Below, one piece after another: positions 12,399 to 24,793 of a stretch of DNA of 64,000 nt. Both the position numbers and the translations under genes were made by a program. The DNA comes from Rotaria sordida (taxonomy: Eukaryota; Rotifera; Eurotatoria; Philodinida; Philodinidae), in NCBI GenBank assembly GCA_905250125.1, contig CAJNOL010000211.1, positions 124,001 to 188,000 on the forward strand, in the 5' to 3' direction. The first letter of the stretch is position 1, and every line of letters begins with the position of its first letter. A model generated the notes under the pieces. That model saw nothing but the letters and a program-made list of their open reading frames with translations. It did no database searches and was not told the origin of the DNA.

Positions 12399-14617
12399 TA
12401 TTTATCATTGATTTTAATTCTTATCATTTATAAAAATTTAATTGATAATTACTTACAAAAATCTCTACGGTTGATAATGTCGCTGGACATATATGCAGAA
12501 AACGTTTATAAAACTAAGTGTCGACTTCCATTTGTTACATTTAATTTAACAATGTAGATCTTTTGATTATTCTAAAAAGAATTCCCTTTTTTTTTTAAAG
12601 AAAAAAAAATTTTTTTTTGTATAAATATATTTTATTAATAAATAAAAATTGTTTACCTTCGTCTCCTATTTCTTATTGTATTACCTACACACTTACAAAT
12701 GCAATTGCTTGGTATAGTATTTAAAGTAAAAAAAAGAAAACGAACATTTTTTTCTTACGTGTCATTGAAGGAAATGAACAGTGTTTCGAATGTTTATTGA
12801 CAGTGTTTACAATGAAATTGTGTATAGGAATATAAATAAATAGTAGATATTAGGATACTTTATTGAGCGGATATGAAATAAATACAGTTTACAACGTCGT
12901 ATGTGTATGCCCGTGCTTATACGATCGCTGGATCAATAGTAAAAAAAAAAAAAAAGAAAAAAAATGCGAGATATATGCGCATTCAAGCATAACGAACATG
13001 TGTGAACGGATTTTTTTTGCTCTTTTATCTAGTTGAATATAATGAAGAACGTATCATGAATTTATCTGATATTATTTTTTTTTTTGTATATAAATAAATA
13101 TATTCATCTGAATTATGATGTTAGGATAATCTTAAATTAACTTTGCAGTTTTTCTTTCATAGTTCATTTTCATCTCGAAATAAATTATTTTAATGTGAAA
13201 AAATTCAATTATCAATAATTCGATCCTCACATCTTAAACGGCATTTTTAAGAGGATAAAAATTCTGAGTAAAAATTTCAATTCGAGTTATTCTTCTAGTC
13301 TTGTTAGGAAAGACTGTTGTGAAAAACTTTTCTGTTTTGTTTTTGACTACGATTTTGATCGCAATACAGATGACTAAATCACAGTTAATTATAGGAGAAA
13401 AAATATTTCATCTTATTTATATTTGCATTTCAAATAGGACAAATTTCATTCTTTTTTTTTTAATTAACTAGCGTTCTACATTCTATTTTTTGTTTTGTTG
13501 CTATTAAATTTCGTTTTCTTTAATTTATTATGACTTTTATTTCTTTTGATCATTAATCTAATTGCCAGCTTTACTTACCCTATACATCTATTTCATAAAT
13601 CTACAGCGGATCTCAACTTATCATCTTGTATCTCGATAAATATAAAGAACTTTATATTGGTCATTACCAAAAGTAAAAATTCGATTATGTCAATTTTTTT
13701 GTGTCGATTACATGACATCTTCTGAACAATTGCTTTTCTGTCTAAAAATCAAAAACTACGTTATTTAAAACATAGAAAAACGTATTGCGACTCGTAAGTG
13801 GTCAAGGAAACTATTGAATATTCTGATATGTTTCCGAAGAGAGTCTAAGGATCATCTTTCCATTGCTAAAGAGCTATATAGGATGTGGATCTTATGTCTA
13901 TTGTCTTCCGTTACTATGAGAACGTACTCAATGAACTTGACATGAGTTGCTAAGATTTATAGAGAAGAAGTAGGAAGGTTTTGACTTGAGACTTGAACTT
14001 ATTATTCTTCGTCGTAAAACCATATATAAGTTTCACAAAATATAGTGAGCCTATTGACAATGATCAATTTTTTGTCAAAAGAGAATCAATAATAATAGAA
14101 ATTGAACAGAATAATCGATGAAATTTTGAATTGGTTTTAGTCTCTCTCTTTTATCTGAGGGTTTGGTTTCAGTACCTTCTTTTACAATGATTCCAGTCTA
14201 GAATGAATTATTCATGTCAAATCTAAAAAGTTCTTAAAGATGTTTCACTCAAACAAAACACTATTTAACTGTAATCTTTGATCCCGATTCAATCGTAATA
14301 AATTGCTCTTCGCACATCTCAACTAAGAACATATAAGATCATCATGATCGTTTCAACAGTTAATAGATACAGAGTTATTTGATAGGATTATCAATTTTTA
14401 TTTAAAATTAAAATTTACTAAAAAAATTTTATAATCAAATAAATCATATGACGAATATTATCATCGAATATGGTTGATGTTTAATTAACATGAGTATTTT
14501 TGTTTTTCTGAATAGATTTATTTTTCTATTAAATTTTTTCTTTTGTAATAGTCAATTTAATAAGTAAATGTGTTTGATTAGTAATTTTACTATTTATTTT
14601 GACAAATATTTTTATGT
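12399..14617. other. non-coding interval
   Basis: A/T-rich sequence without a supportable gene or repeat. It lies downstream of the casein kinase 1 stop codon and so includes that gene's 3' flank. Confidence 0.6.
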
Positions 14618-16866
14618 TCAAATAATTTTATTACTATTACTCATTATACTATTCTTTTCTAATTGTTGTTGATTTTGATTTAAAAAATGTGAAGATATTT
14701 GATTTTTTAATAAAATCCAATCAAATCTATTATCATATTGATAATTAAGACGATAAGATAAATTACGAAATATTTGACGTATATAAAAATAATCAGGTTC
14801 ATCTGTATATTGTAATCGACGACAATAGTTTAAATACATTGCAAATTCAGGTGAAAATCCAGCACAAAGATTTGTTATTGATATCGACATTTTTAATTCA
14901 CAAATTTTTTCATATTTTTGTCGTTTATTTAATGCTTTTATACCTTGCCATGGAAGTGTACCTCTAATAAAATAGATTTAATAGACAATTTGAAGAAAAA
15001 AACAAACAAACAAATAAAATGACAAACCGACTGAAATAAATAAGAACATAAGCAAGTGCTTCCATATCATCACGACGTGATTGTTCAATACCAAGATGTG
15101 TTGAAATCTCAAAGAAAGACAAAAAAAATAAAATAATTGAAATTTGTAGAAGAAATTCACAAAAATGAAACATACAGATACATATCGAGGTGTGCCTGTT
15201 AAACTTTTGCCTTCTTTATATGATATATGTTTATTTAAACGATGATCAAAGAATTTTTTTGCTAGACCAAAATCGATGAGAAATATCTAAAATTATTATT
15301 TTGTTAAATTTATTCAACTTTACATTATTCTTATTTTCAGAGAAATTAAATTTATTATGAGAAAAATTTTCATCCATACAACTTTCTAGAGCTCGTTGCG
15401 TTAATCATTTTAGTAAAAAAAAAATAAATCATGATGCTCTGATTAAAATACTCAAAAACTTCTGCTATTCCTGACTGCTGCTGAATGGTAGTTGACGTCT
15501 TTTAAGACTGTACTATTCTATCTCTCTCATTGTGTCCATCTCACACAGGCCAGCAGATTGAATGTGACGGAGAAAGTGAGCAGTGATCATAATAAATAAA
15601 AATAATAACATAAAAAGACGACAAACAGTAGTACAAAAGTCAAAGAAAGAACACTATGATGATGCAGCGATCATAACATAGATCAACATACGAAAGAAAA
15701 AATGACTGTGCGATTGTGTATCTGACAAAGGCGCCTTAATTGTTGATACACTATCTTAATTTATCTTTGCAAACGAAATTTCATCTATGAAATGAAAGAA
15801 GTAATTACATCAGTTCACTCAGAGAATGAGTAAATTCTGTAAATTATTTTGCTCAACAGACTTGTCCACTGGTAACCGATATTCATCGATATAACAGCAA
15901 GAAATGACTGTTACCAGACAGTTACGTTACTCAGGAACAGAAAATAAGTAAGACTGATTTGTTCGTGAAGGAAAGACTATGTTTGTAAAATAACGATTTT
16001 TTTATTTATAAAGTTTAATTAAAGATTCACAGAGTCGAGGAATCTCAATCTCAAATTTCACGAGTTTTGTTCTTTTCAAGCAAATTATGTATCTATAGAC
16101 TTATATTCCTCAATGCCGAGAATCTTAACCGAACTTTATAAGAAAAAAAAAAACGTTATTTTACAAAAATCAAGCTTACAAATTTTCTGTTAACCGACTA
16201 TGTAACTTTTCGATAAAACGATGAATGATCGTCAATGTTGCATTTGTATTTCACTCATTGACATGACAAGCATATATCAATCAAATGATGTTTTATATAC
16301 TGACCTTGGTCGAATCTTTTTCAATACCAATAAGAAAATTATCTGGTTTAATACTAAAATGAAAATCCAACATAAACATCTATTCATTATTTACTCACTC
16401 TCGATGAAGATAAAATTTTCGATGAAAACATTCTATACGTAAAATCATTTGATCAGCTAACATAAGAATAGTTTTCAATGAAAATTCTCGTTTACATAAA
16501 TAAAAAAGATCTTCTAATGATGGTCCTAAAAGTTCAATAACTAAACATTTATAATCACCTTCTTCACCAAACCTATTTAAAATATTTTATATTCGATTGT
16601 TTATTAATATTTATCTAAACTTACCAAAATAATTTTGGAATACCTTGTATATCTTTCATTAATTTATATAATTTAGCTTCAAATGCTAATTGTTGTGAAT
16701 AGGTATTATTTGATTCTAATTTAATAGCTACATATTCTCCTGTTTGAATATTTAATGCTCGATAAACATCACCAAATGAACCTGAACCTAATTTACGTTC
16801 TAATTGCCATTGATTAGCAATTAATACATTATTATTATTTTTATTATTATTATTGTTATTATTCAT
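14618..16866 (-). CDS. casein kinase 1 family Ser/Thr protein kinase
   Basis: Six exons join in frame to 333 residues: 16866-16625, 16572-16399, 16353-16305, 15286-15176, 15107-15028, 14963-14618. After a poly-Asn N-terminus (residues 2-13) comes the ATP loop GSGSFGDVY, the VAIK lysine, the catalytic loop [12 protein letters not shown] (the HRD aspartate codon is split by intron 2), [10 protein letters not shown] (DFG) and GTPRYVS. This is followed by [18 protein letters not shown], the CK1 signature that replaces the usual APE motif, and [10 protein letters not shown]. All catalytic residues are present. The protein ends shortly after the kinase domain, as in short CK1-alpha-like proteins. 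CK1 kinases phosphorylate primed or acidic sites in Wnt, clock and membrane-traffic pathways; this member's targets cannot be told. Intron 3 (16304-15287) is about 1 kb and contains a foldback element, whereas the other introns are 45-70 bp or slightly more. Confidence 0.93.
15983..16168. mobile_element. foldback/MITE-like element inside the CK1 intron
   Basis: TTTGTAAAATAACG at 15983 and its reverse complement ending about 16168 bracket arms that also share TTATAAAGTT and GAGGAAT in inverted order, with the centre near 16075. It has no coding capacity and accounts for part of the enlarged intron 3. Confidence 0.65.
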
Positions 16867-17338
16867 AAGTTTTTTTTCATATTTATACTTTTTTATTTAA
16901 ATTAAAATATTAAACTAAGGAAAATTAGATGATATTTATTTAAATGAATAATATGGCGCATACTTTTTTTTCTTCATGAAAACACTTGAAAATAGTTATC
17001 TGTAGTAAACTTAACAAAAACATCGAGAGATTTTTGCCGATAAATATTTAGTTTGATTTTCATTCGATGACACATTATGTAAGATGATTCAATGAATTCC
17101 TACTTCCAAGTGCCTACCATTTACCGGTCGAAAATGTCCCGTTTTTTCTTGATCTGGAAAAAGATGTTTCAATCAAACAAAAACTAAAGAAGAAGTTTTG
17201 AAAATACTAAGAATACAATTATTTACAAAGCCACGCGTTATTTTTATTTGATCATGAAAAAAATTTACAAAAAAAAAAAAAATAAATAAAAACATTATTT
17301 GATAGTTTTATTTTTAAAATCGTATAGTTTATTCATAA

Positions 17339-19363
17339 TTATGATGCTGTAGAAGGATAGCAGACTATTGGTGTTGATATATCTAATGTTCGTTGACAAT
17401 TTTCATGTACCATAACACCATTAATTATAATTCGTTTTTTTATTCTTTGCATATCAATAATAGTTTCGAATTTTGATGCACCAATAACAATAAGTGTATG
17501 ATCATCTTGAAAAAACAATGTACTCGTATGAAATATTCGACATGGAGGTACTTGTTCTGTTAATGAAAAATCTTAAGACAGAAATAAAAATTTTATTATT
17601 TACCTTGAGTCATTGATAAATTGCTCAGACAAGTATCAAAATCGACTAATAAGAAAAAAACAAATAACAATAAATGAAATATTCTATTTAATTAAGCATA
17701 TTCTTCCTTTCGTGACCCAAAAATTTTTTTTTTCATTTTTAGTGTTTTTGTGGTCGTTGTATAGTCTGAAGTAATATCTATCTATTGAGTATATTTTTAA
17801 ATCCAAAAATTGTCTTTAAACGTTGAAAAAACAATCGAGAAGAAATCAAATTAGCCAAAACTATATATCGTTTCACGTTTTTCTTCCAAGCACTTAAATC
17901 AATTGAACTGAAATTTTTTGTGTGACAACTAGGATCAAATTGGGGTGTATATATATTTTTTTTTTCTTAAAATAATATTCTGGTGATTTTTGGTAGATCT
18001 TACAAAATTTGGCCTAGGCAAAAAAACACGTTTTTTGATAAGGTTTCCACTATTTTGATTCTCCTAAGCAAAGAAAAAGCCATATTCTAATTTAGTCCTA
18101 GTTGTTAGAAAAAAAAAATGAATTAAGGCTGTTGGCAGGAGGAACTTCAGATCATTTTTGACTCTTGTGTCTCCTATATCTCATAGAAAGAAGCATTCAG
18201 AAATTCTAAGTCTATGACAACTTTTGCTCTACTAGTCAAGATCTGTCTATCCTGAAAGTTTCAGAATTTTTAGTGATGTCCCTCTTGAGAAACTTGGGAA
18301 ACATACCAATAGTTTGATTCAATGTAGAATTTGAACTTTCATTTGTCATTATCGTTTTCGTCATGGTTGATGCAGATGTATTCAAATTAGATTCTTCAGT
18401 TGATGAATATACAGTTGTTGAATTATGCCTATATGGAATTGTTGATATTGATGTTGTAGAGACTTGCGGTAATTTACGAACTAAACAATATCTTTTCAAA
18501 AAAAAACAACGTAACTAATTATCATATAGTTACTTGTACGAGATAATACATCAATTGAACATAAACGTAATTCTCTGGATACATTTTTAAAATCAATTGA
18601 TAATGATGGAACAGATTGAAAGTGTTTATAAATCTTATCAATAGTTTCATTAATACATTTTTCATTTTGACATATATGATCAATTGGACAAGTTAAATTA
18701 AAATCAAAGATAAGTACAGATCCTTTTATTTTATTTGGATCTTGCTTACATTGTACACTATTTTATTAATAAAAAAATAAACGAAATTTTTAAAGGAAAA
18801 TTTAAATACATACAATCTTCTATGTCGAGATTTGGATCTTTTTTCTATTACTGTAATTGGAGAAATATTATGAATTGTTAATATATTTTGAATACCTAGA
18901 TCAAGAGCATATTCAAACTAAACAGGAAATTATATACAAATTTAAAGAAAATATTTCTTTTCCTGTCTACTTACATTACGTGCCAATTTTACTCGATCAA
19001 TTGAATTCAGATTAAATTCAGTAGATGATCGAATAGATTCATCGACTAACACATATGTGACACTAAAGGAAAATGCTAGATCAATAAAATAAAAAAAGAA
19101 CAATTAATGTTAAAAGACACAATAAATGAGTATGACGAACCAACAGTTGACGGTTTTATATGAACCGCATGATTAGATAAATTAATGGAAATACGACTAA
19201 AAATTACAAGAGCTGCGATAATTAATGAAATGAATATAATTACAGAAGTTAATACAAGAAAACATTGCCGTAACGACCTATAAATAAATATTAAAAACAA
19301 AACTAAATGAAAATTTTTTTAAAATTACCATCCAATATGAGTGCGGTTATTAAACCACGTCAT
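17339..19363 (-). CDS. type II membrane protein of unknown function
   Basis: Proposed exons: 19363-19329, 19277-19141, 19075-18975, 18917-18814, 18757-18550, 18514-18307, 17645-17604, 17556-17339, giving 350 residues. The protein starts MTWFNNRTHIGW, has one hydrophobic segment at about residues 17-40 (CFLVLTSVIIFISLIIAALV) and no earlier signal, so most of it is probably outside the cell. The ectodomain has N-glycosylation motifs, cysteine pairs (TCPIDHICQNEKC) and a Ser/Thr-rich stalk (about 190-250). The last exon ends ...ISTPIVCYPSTAS. All borders are GT-AG, but the exon 5/6 join is uncertain: the only in-frame solution I find needs a 35-nt intron, which is very short. An error or frameshift there, or a different splice, is possible. 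No family is recognised. Confidence 0.6.
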
Positions 19364-22086
19364 GAGAATATTCTCATGTTAATCGTTTACGCTTTTAAAA
19401 ATAACTGTATTATAAACCACGTAATTTCACATTTCTTTGTTTTATATGATAAATTAAGAAAAGAAAAAACAAACGTCTATATTTATCGATTATGTTTGTC
19501 TTTTTTGTTACTCTATAATATTTTGCGTTTATAAACACATATTTTTACTCATTGTACGTTTGCGTTATAATACCAAGTTTTATTTGAATATAAATAATAA
19601 TTGTGTATCTAAGAATAAGACGAGTATTAGAAAATGCATGTTGCTTTTTTTTTTATCTTTTCATAATTTTAAGATTTTCTATTTTTAAGCTCAAGGTCAT
19701 GAAATGATTATACAGTACACATATAGGTATAACGCTTATCATAATGTCATTGATTAATTGATTGAGTATGAAAAAAAAACAACGCATTGATTCGAAACTA
19801 TTTCAACTTTAAACAAAAACTTGTTTTTCTATTTATTATAGAAAAATCTAGATTTTAAATATCTCAGAAGAAGTTTAAAGAAACATAATTAGTTGACTTA
19901 TTTTCAAAAATAAAATTCTTTTTGTTTTTCTTACAGATTATTTAAGATTGATGTTAAAGGTAATTATTATGATAACGCACACGTTCTGTCCTTGGCAAGA
20001 TAAACTAGTATAATAAATTGTAGTAATGTATTGTTTCATAATAGTAGAGTATTAAAGGTTATAAAAACGATGACTAGTAAAATCTAAAGAGGATATTTCT
20101 ATTATTATGTCTTCACGTTTTTTTGAACTAAGTCTGCTAATAATAACAACGTTCACGTTCTTATTTTGTCATCGACAGATTGTTCGGAAAGTCATGGACT
20201 AAAAAGAAAATTGTATATCTTCATTAGGGTTCTATTAGATGAACTGCTTTTTGTATTGATGATAGAGAACACGCATTTTCAGATTCGACACTCAATAAAA
20301 TCCTTTTTCAAGTTACAAAAAAAAGCAATACGTATGATTTTTTCTTGAATTTTGTTTCATTATTGTAAGCTTCCAATCATCCAGACTTGTTTCTCTTGCT
20401 TTATAAATATTTTATTGACACGTCTGAGAAACGCAGAGTTATTGGTACATTTGTTTAAAATGATTTATTCGTCCCTTATCAAAAACTTCGATGAAAGGTA
20501 AACTGAGTAAAGCTATGTGGCTTTAGAGTTTTTACGAACACTGGACTGGAGATCAATATGTCTAATGTGCGCACCATAATTAAAGTACGGTGCATGTAAT
20601 GTTAAGAACTCGACAACGGCAATAACTAGTGATTTGTCGTTTTCAGCAATCGAAAGATAAGAACTCCCGGACATTCTTTGGTCTGATACTATATAAGACA
20701 AAATTATTTTAAAAAACTAATCATCTTCGTAAAAACATCCAAATAGATACATGAAAACGGTGTTTCATTTTAAGGAAATTTTGATCAAAAGTTAGAAAAT
20801 TCACTAAAAATCAACTGAATTCTACATAATTTGATCGAATAGATAAGTCATTTTTTTTTGCTCAACATCAAGATATGGGAAGATAATCACCTAAATCGTG
20901 TGCTGAACTATATATTTGAAGTCTCTCTATCTGCAGAACACATCTAAATCAAAATTATATTGAAACGGAACACCATTTTCATGGATTTTTTTTGAATGTT
21001 TTGCAACGATGACGAATTTTAAAACAATTTTGTCTTATATAGTATGAAATAAAATGACGTCCGGTATTCCCCTCTTTGGATTGATGAAACTCGCAAGTCA
21101 TTAACTATTGCCATTGTCAAGTTATTGAGTTTACACTCAGTTCTTTGTAATTTTGCTGCGGATATTAGACCATTCAATAGAATCATAATAGAGTTACAAT
21201 TTCCTTTTAAGTTAATGACTTCCTAGACACGTTGTATATTCATCAATTTCATAGGAAAATAGAAATTAATCCTTTATTTTAATATGATATGATTGGTAAT
21301 AGATGTTATTGTTTTTTGATAAATTGCTGCTTGATCAAGGTATTCTTTGGACTTTTTCTATGTATAATGTAAAAAAAACTATCGAATTTAAGAAAAAGGT
21401 GATTTGTTAGATTGAAAAATTAGACATTTTTGAATATTCATTTTAGACAGATTTACATGATTAAGTTTTACTAAATGATCTTCTTCATTAAAATTGACTA
21501 GATGTTTTAGTCAAACAAAAATAAGGAATAACATTTTATTTTAACTTTTCACAGTTATAATCACATTTAGACCTGTGCTTTTAGCGATTTGCTCCTTTAA
21601 TCCTCTTTAACATGCTTCAGTATTGTCAGAATTGAAATTTGAAGTTAAAGTTTCGAGTTTCAACTTTGCAGTGCCTATCTCGGTGTGCTTCTTGATATTA
21701 TCTTCTATCCATTATTATCAACGTTTCTTATCTCTCTTTTATTTACGCCTATTTGTAAAGGTAGGTTTGATGGTTGTTATCATCCGATGTTTTGTAAAGT
21801 GGGCAAAAGTCGATTTCATACGATTTCCGACCATTTTCGAGTTCTTGCACTCAAAACGTCTTCATCATACTCAAGATAACTTATATTTAGAGTTTGTCTT
21901 GTAACTTGATCGAATTTTAACAAAACTCTGAATTTCGATACACAAGTTAGAGTTTGTTTTTCATTTTATATATTATTGATGAGATTGTTTACATCCGATT
22001 ATCTCATTCGTTTTAATCTTCAAGATTTTAAAGGATACATCGATTTGTCATCAATCCATTCGAAGGTTCGTTCTTGACCACACACG
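19364..22086. other. non-coding interval
   Basis: A/T-rich, with only short unconvincing open frames (for example 21623-21904 on the plus strand). No repeat or RNA gene is recognised. It contains the divergent upstream regions of the type II membrane protein (minus) and the SAM protein (plus), so promoters should lie here. Confidence 0.55.
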
Positions 22087-22584
22087 ATGAATAATTCAAT
22101 CAGTAGTCATGACAATGAAAAGAAAAGGCCCGACATTACTGTCGTACGCGGAGCGGCAGTCAAACGATGTTGTCGAGGTAAGTGTAGTTTTGATCGAATG
22201 TCTTTCATCGAATATGGATAATAAACAAATCTCGATGTAACACTAGAAGACAACCTGGAAGCCCATAATCAAATATTCTCGCACCCACCCATCAGTAAAT
22301 TATTCCGGACAGACTATCGCCAATTTAATCGAATCAATGATTGGAACGATCAACATGTCCTACAATTTATCATTGATCATGATTTGAAAAGTCTACTACC
22401 ATTACTCAAAGGTATCAATGGTGAAGGTCTGCTTGAACTTTATCGGGTCTATGAACAATCACCTGAAATTCTTTATAGAATGTTTAACAGTCACCAAGAA
22501 ACGATTTCTCTTGGAATCTTTTTCAAGCTCATTGCAGCATTTAAGAAGTATTCTGCTAGTATGGAGGACGATCTACATTTTTAA
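22087..22584 (+). CDS. small SAM-domain protein
   Basis: Two exons, 22087-22177 and 22247-22584 (GT-AG, phase 1), give 142 residues. The first exon starts MNNSISSHDNEKKRPD and is basic. The second holds a SAM-like domain of about 70 residues: INDWNDQHVLQFIIDHDL (helix 1, with the W..~V..F pattern), LLKGINGEGLLELY (the I.G..LL.L core), then ISLGIFFKLIAAFKKY as the final helix. SAM domains mediate protein-protein or RNA contacts, and nothing else in the protein suggests an enzyme. The first exon uses more G+C-rich codons (GTACGCGGAGCG) than neighbouring genes. The gene is followed after about 180 bp by an hAT element. Function unknown. Confidence 0.75.
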
Positions 22585-22758
22585 CAAGTATCGATTTTAT
22601 TAATTAATCTAAATAAACCTTCAAAAAATATAAGCTTTTGCTTTCACATATTGAATAACGCATTATAAACCGCAAACCTATTTGAGAGTGAGGGTGTGAA
22701 TGCATTTGTGGGAGTTGGTATGGGGTGCGTGCGGAGCGCTTATGGAGTGTGAGTGTAG

Positions 22759-22766
22759 GTATGGAG
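22759..22766. repeat. hAT target-site duplication, left
   Basis: GTATGGAG, identical to 23577-23584 on the other side of the element. Confidence 0.9.
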
Positions 22767-23576
22767 CAGAGTTGCCGTTCTTTGTTTTTTTTTTAACCCA
22801 TGGGTAACCCAACCCATAGTCGGTAGTTGATTGGGTGGAAATCAGTTCAACTATTTTTTTTTTATTAACCCATGGGTTACAGAGTTGGGTTGAGCAGCTT
22901 AACCCTACCCATTGGGTAATCCATTGGGTTAACCCTGGGTTTTATAATATTTGAATTTTTCATTAAGTATTATTAAGAGAAATGCAAGTTCAAATCCCAC
23001 TGTATAAATTGTTAATAAAATGAAAAATCATTTTATAGGATATACAATAATAGATATTATTTTTATTTTCATATGGATAAAAAGATAATCTTCACCGTGG
23101 TGGGTGTGGGTGTAGCTAGAAAATGGAACATCAGCACCCACACCCACACTCCGACGACGGAGGAAATAAAGAGAAAATAAGTTATTGTCTTTTTACTCTT
23201 TATTCTCTCTGTCGTCGGAGTTGATTTTACACTTCAGAATGTAAATTTCATATAACTTATATCGAATTTACATTCGATCAACCGACCAAAGAAAATTAAG
23301 GCACTGATGAATCACATACGCCATATCGTAACGACAGCTTCATTAAATAAAATTTTCTATAATTATTCTACAGAAACAGAGTTAATTTCATGGGTTCATT
23401 CAATGGTCAACCCTGGGTAACCGGACAGGGTTTGAATCTGAAATTAGGTGGGTGGGTGGATGGATTTTGAGATTTTTCAAATGTCGACCCAACCCACCGG
23501 ATTGGGTTAGAAGCTAACCATTGGAAGCTCCAACCCAACGGGTTGGACGGGCTAACCCACCCATGCGACACCTCTG
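22767..23576. mobile_element. non-autonomous hAT element, 810 bp
   Basis: It begins CAGAGTTGCCG and ends CGACACCTCTG (reverse complement CAGAGGTGTCG), a typical hAT terminus of the CAGNGGTG type, and is flanked by a perfect 8-bp duplication GTATGGAG. Subterminal regions on both sides (22795-22945 and 23400-23570) are packed with AACCCA/TGGGTT words in both orientations. A hairpin with CTCCGACGACGG arms sits at 23149-23221. No transposase is present; the frame at 23407-23610 is a by-product of the repeats. Confidence 0.9.
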
Positions 23577-23584
23577 GTATGGAG
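23577..23584. repeat. hAT target-site duplication, right
   Basis: GTATGGAG, a perfect copy of 22759-22766. Confidence 0.9.
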
Positions 23585-24094
23585 TTAGAGAAGACAGACG
23601 CTTCACGCACACGACCTTATTATACTGCTACCATTTCATTCTATGACAAAAATTTAGTGGGATTGATACTTCGTAATTCCCAAAATGATTCTTGAATTTC
23701 CCATATATTTGTGAATTCTGCACTGATCTGTAACTATTTTAGACGCTTTTTGGTTTATATAAATCGGTAGCTCTTCAAAATTTATTTTGAACTTTAAGTA
23801 GAGAAGACATCGCTGTAGTGTACCTGTCCGGTAAGCACTTGTTATTAGTGAGCAACTGTCTCTGGGGAGCATCTTTCATGGAATCAATTGTCCATCCAAA
23901 ATATCTTATTACAAACTAGCACGATATTCTATATAGACGGTACATCAAAAGAAAAAAAGTGCCGCACGAATTCTATTTTGTTTCGTAGATCCTTACTATA
24001 CTTATCAGCTATCGTACGAGCGTACGAAATCTCACATAAGATTCGTATCTTAATAGGTTTTGTATAAAAACCCATTCAGCTTATCGTAACCGAA

Positions 24095-24793
24095 AATATC
24101 AGATGATCCAGAATAAATGGGTAATTTTTCATGTGTAATTTTTTTGCATATAATCTCGATTACTATATTTGGATTTTCTAATGAAAAGATGCACTGTGAA
24201 ATTCTGTACAAAATAGTATAAAAGACAAATGTCTAGATTTTAGAATAATGAATGTTATATAATCAAAAGGAAAGACTTGTAAAACATCGTACTTTCTAAA
24301 TAACGGGGTAATTCATCAAGAAAATGATAGTCTCAGTATTTTGTTGATATATTTGCCAGTTCTTATCACTTAGTCTTGGACTTTTCTCAAAACATCCATC
24401 GAAGAATTCTGCACAAAATGGCATATGTTCCTCAACAACTATACTTCTTTCCATCAATATCATACCATGTAACAGAACAATAAAATTACCTACGATTTCC
24501 AAAATTTTCACTTTTTTCAGTTGTATTTTGACATACAATTTTATCGCTATATCATTGTGACTTTTTTAGAACAGTTTTAGGACATCACATGGAGCAACTG
24601 GTTTCGGATAGCATTAATTAGTGCGTTATAGTTCTAATAAGTAGCTGAAAGTGTGCTTTGAGAAAGTCACAATGATATAGCGATAAAATTGTATGTCAAA
24701 ATACAACTGAAAAAAGTNNNNNNNNNNCGAGATTATATGCAAAAAAATTACACATGAAAAATTATCTATTTATTCTGAACCATCTGATAATTA
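24095..24793. repeat. large inverted repeat with incomplete right arm
   Basis: 24511-24566 is the exact reverse complement of 24662-24717 (shared core ATGATATAGCGATAAAATTG). After the N run, 24728-24793 is the reverse complement, with a few mismatches, of about 24095-24156. The two right-arm pieces are therefore collinear with the left arm, but about 354 bp of the right arm, the counterpart of 24157-24510, is missing at the gap. The spacer is about 95 bp. Confidence 0.85.
24718..24727. other. assembly gap (10 N)
   Basis: Ten Ns inside the right arm of the palindrome. By comparison with the left arm the true missing length should be about 354 bp, so 10 is a placeholder. Confidence 0.9.

Noticed and set aside
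22795..23570. AACCC/GGGTT tracts as an internal telomeric array
   Set aside because: The spacing is irregular, both orientations are mixed, and the tracts fall exactly within hAT borders defined by an 8-bp duplication.
23407..23610. 67-residue minus-strand frame
   Set aside because: It lies inside the right subterminal repeats of the hAT element, and its Trp/Pro/Asn-rich text is a translation of AACCCA repeats.
24296..24538. 80-residue minus-strand frame as a gene
   Set aside because: It sits in one arm of the palindrome; no family resemblance and no consistent splice partners.
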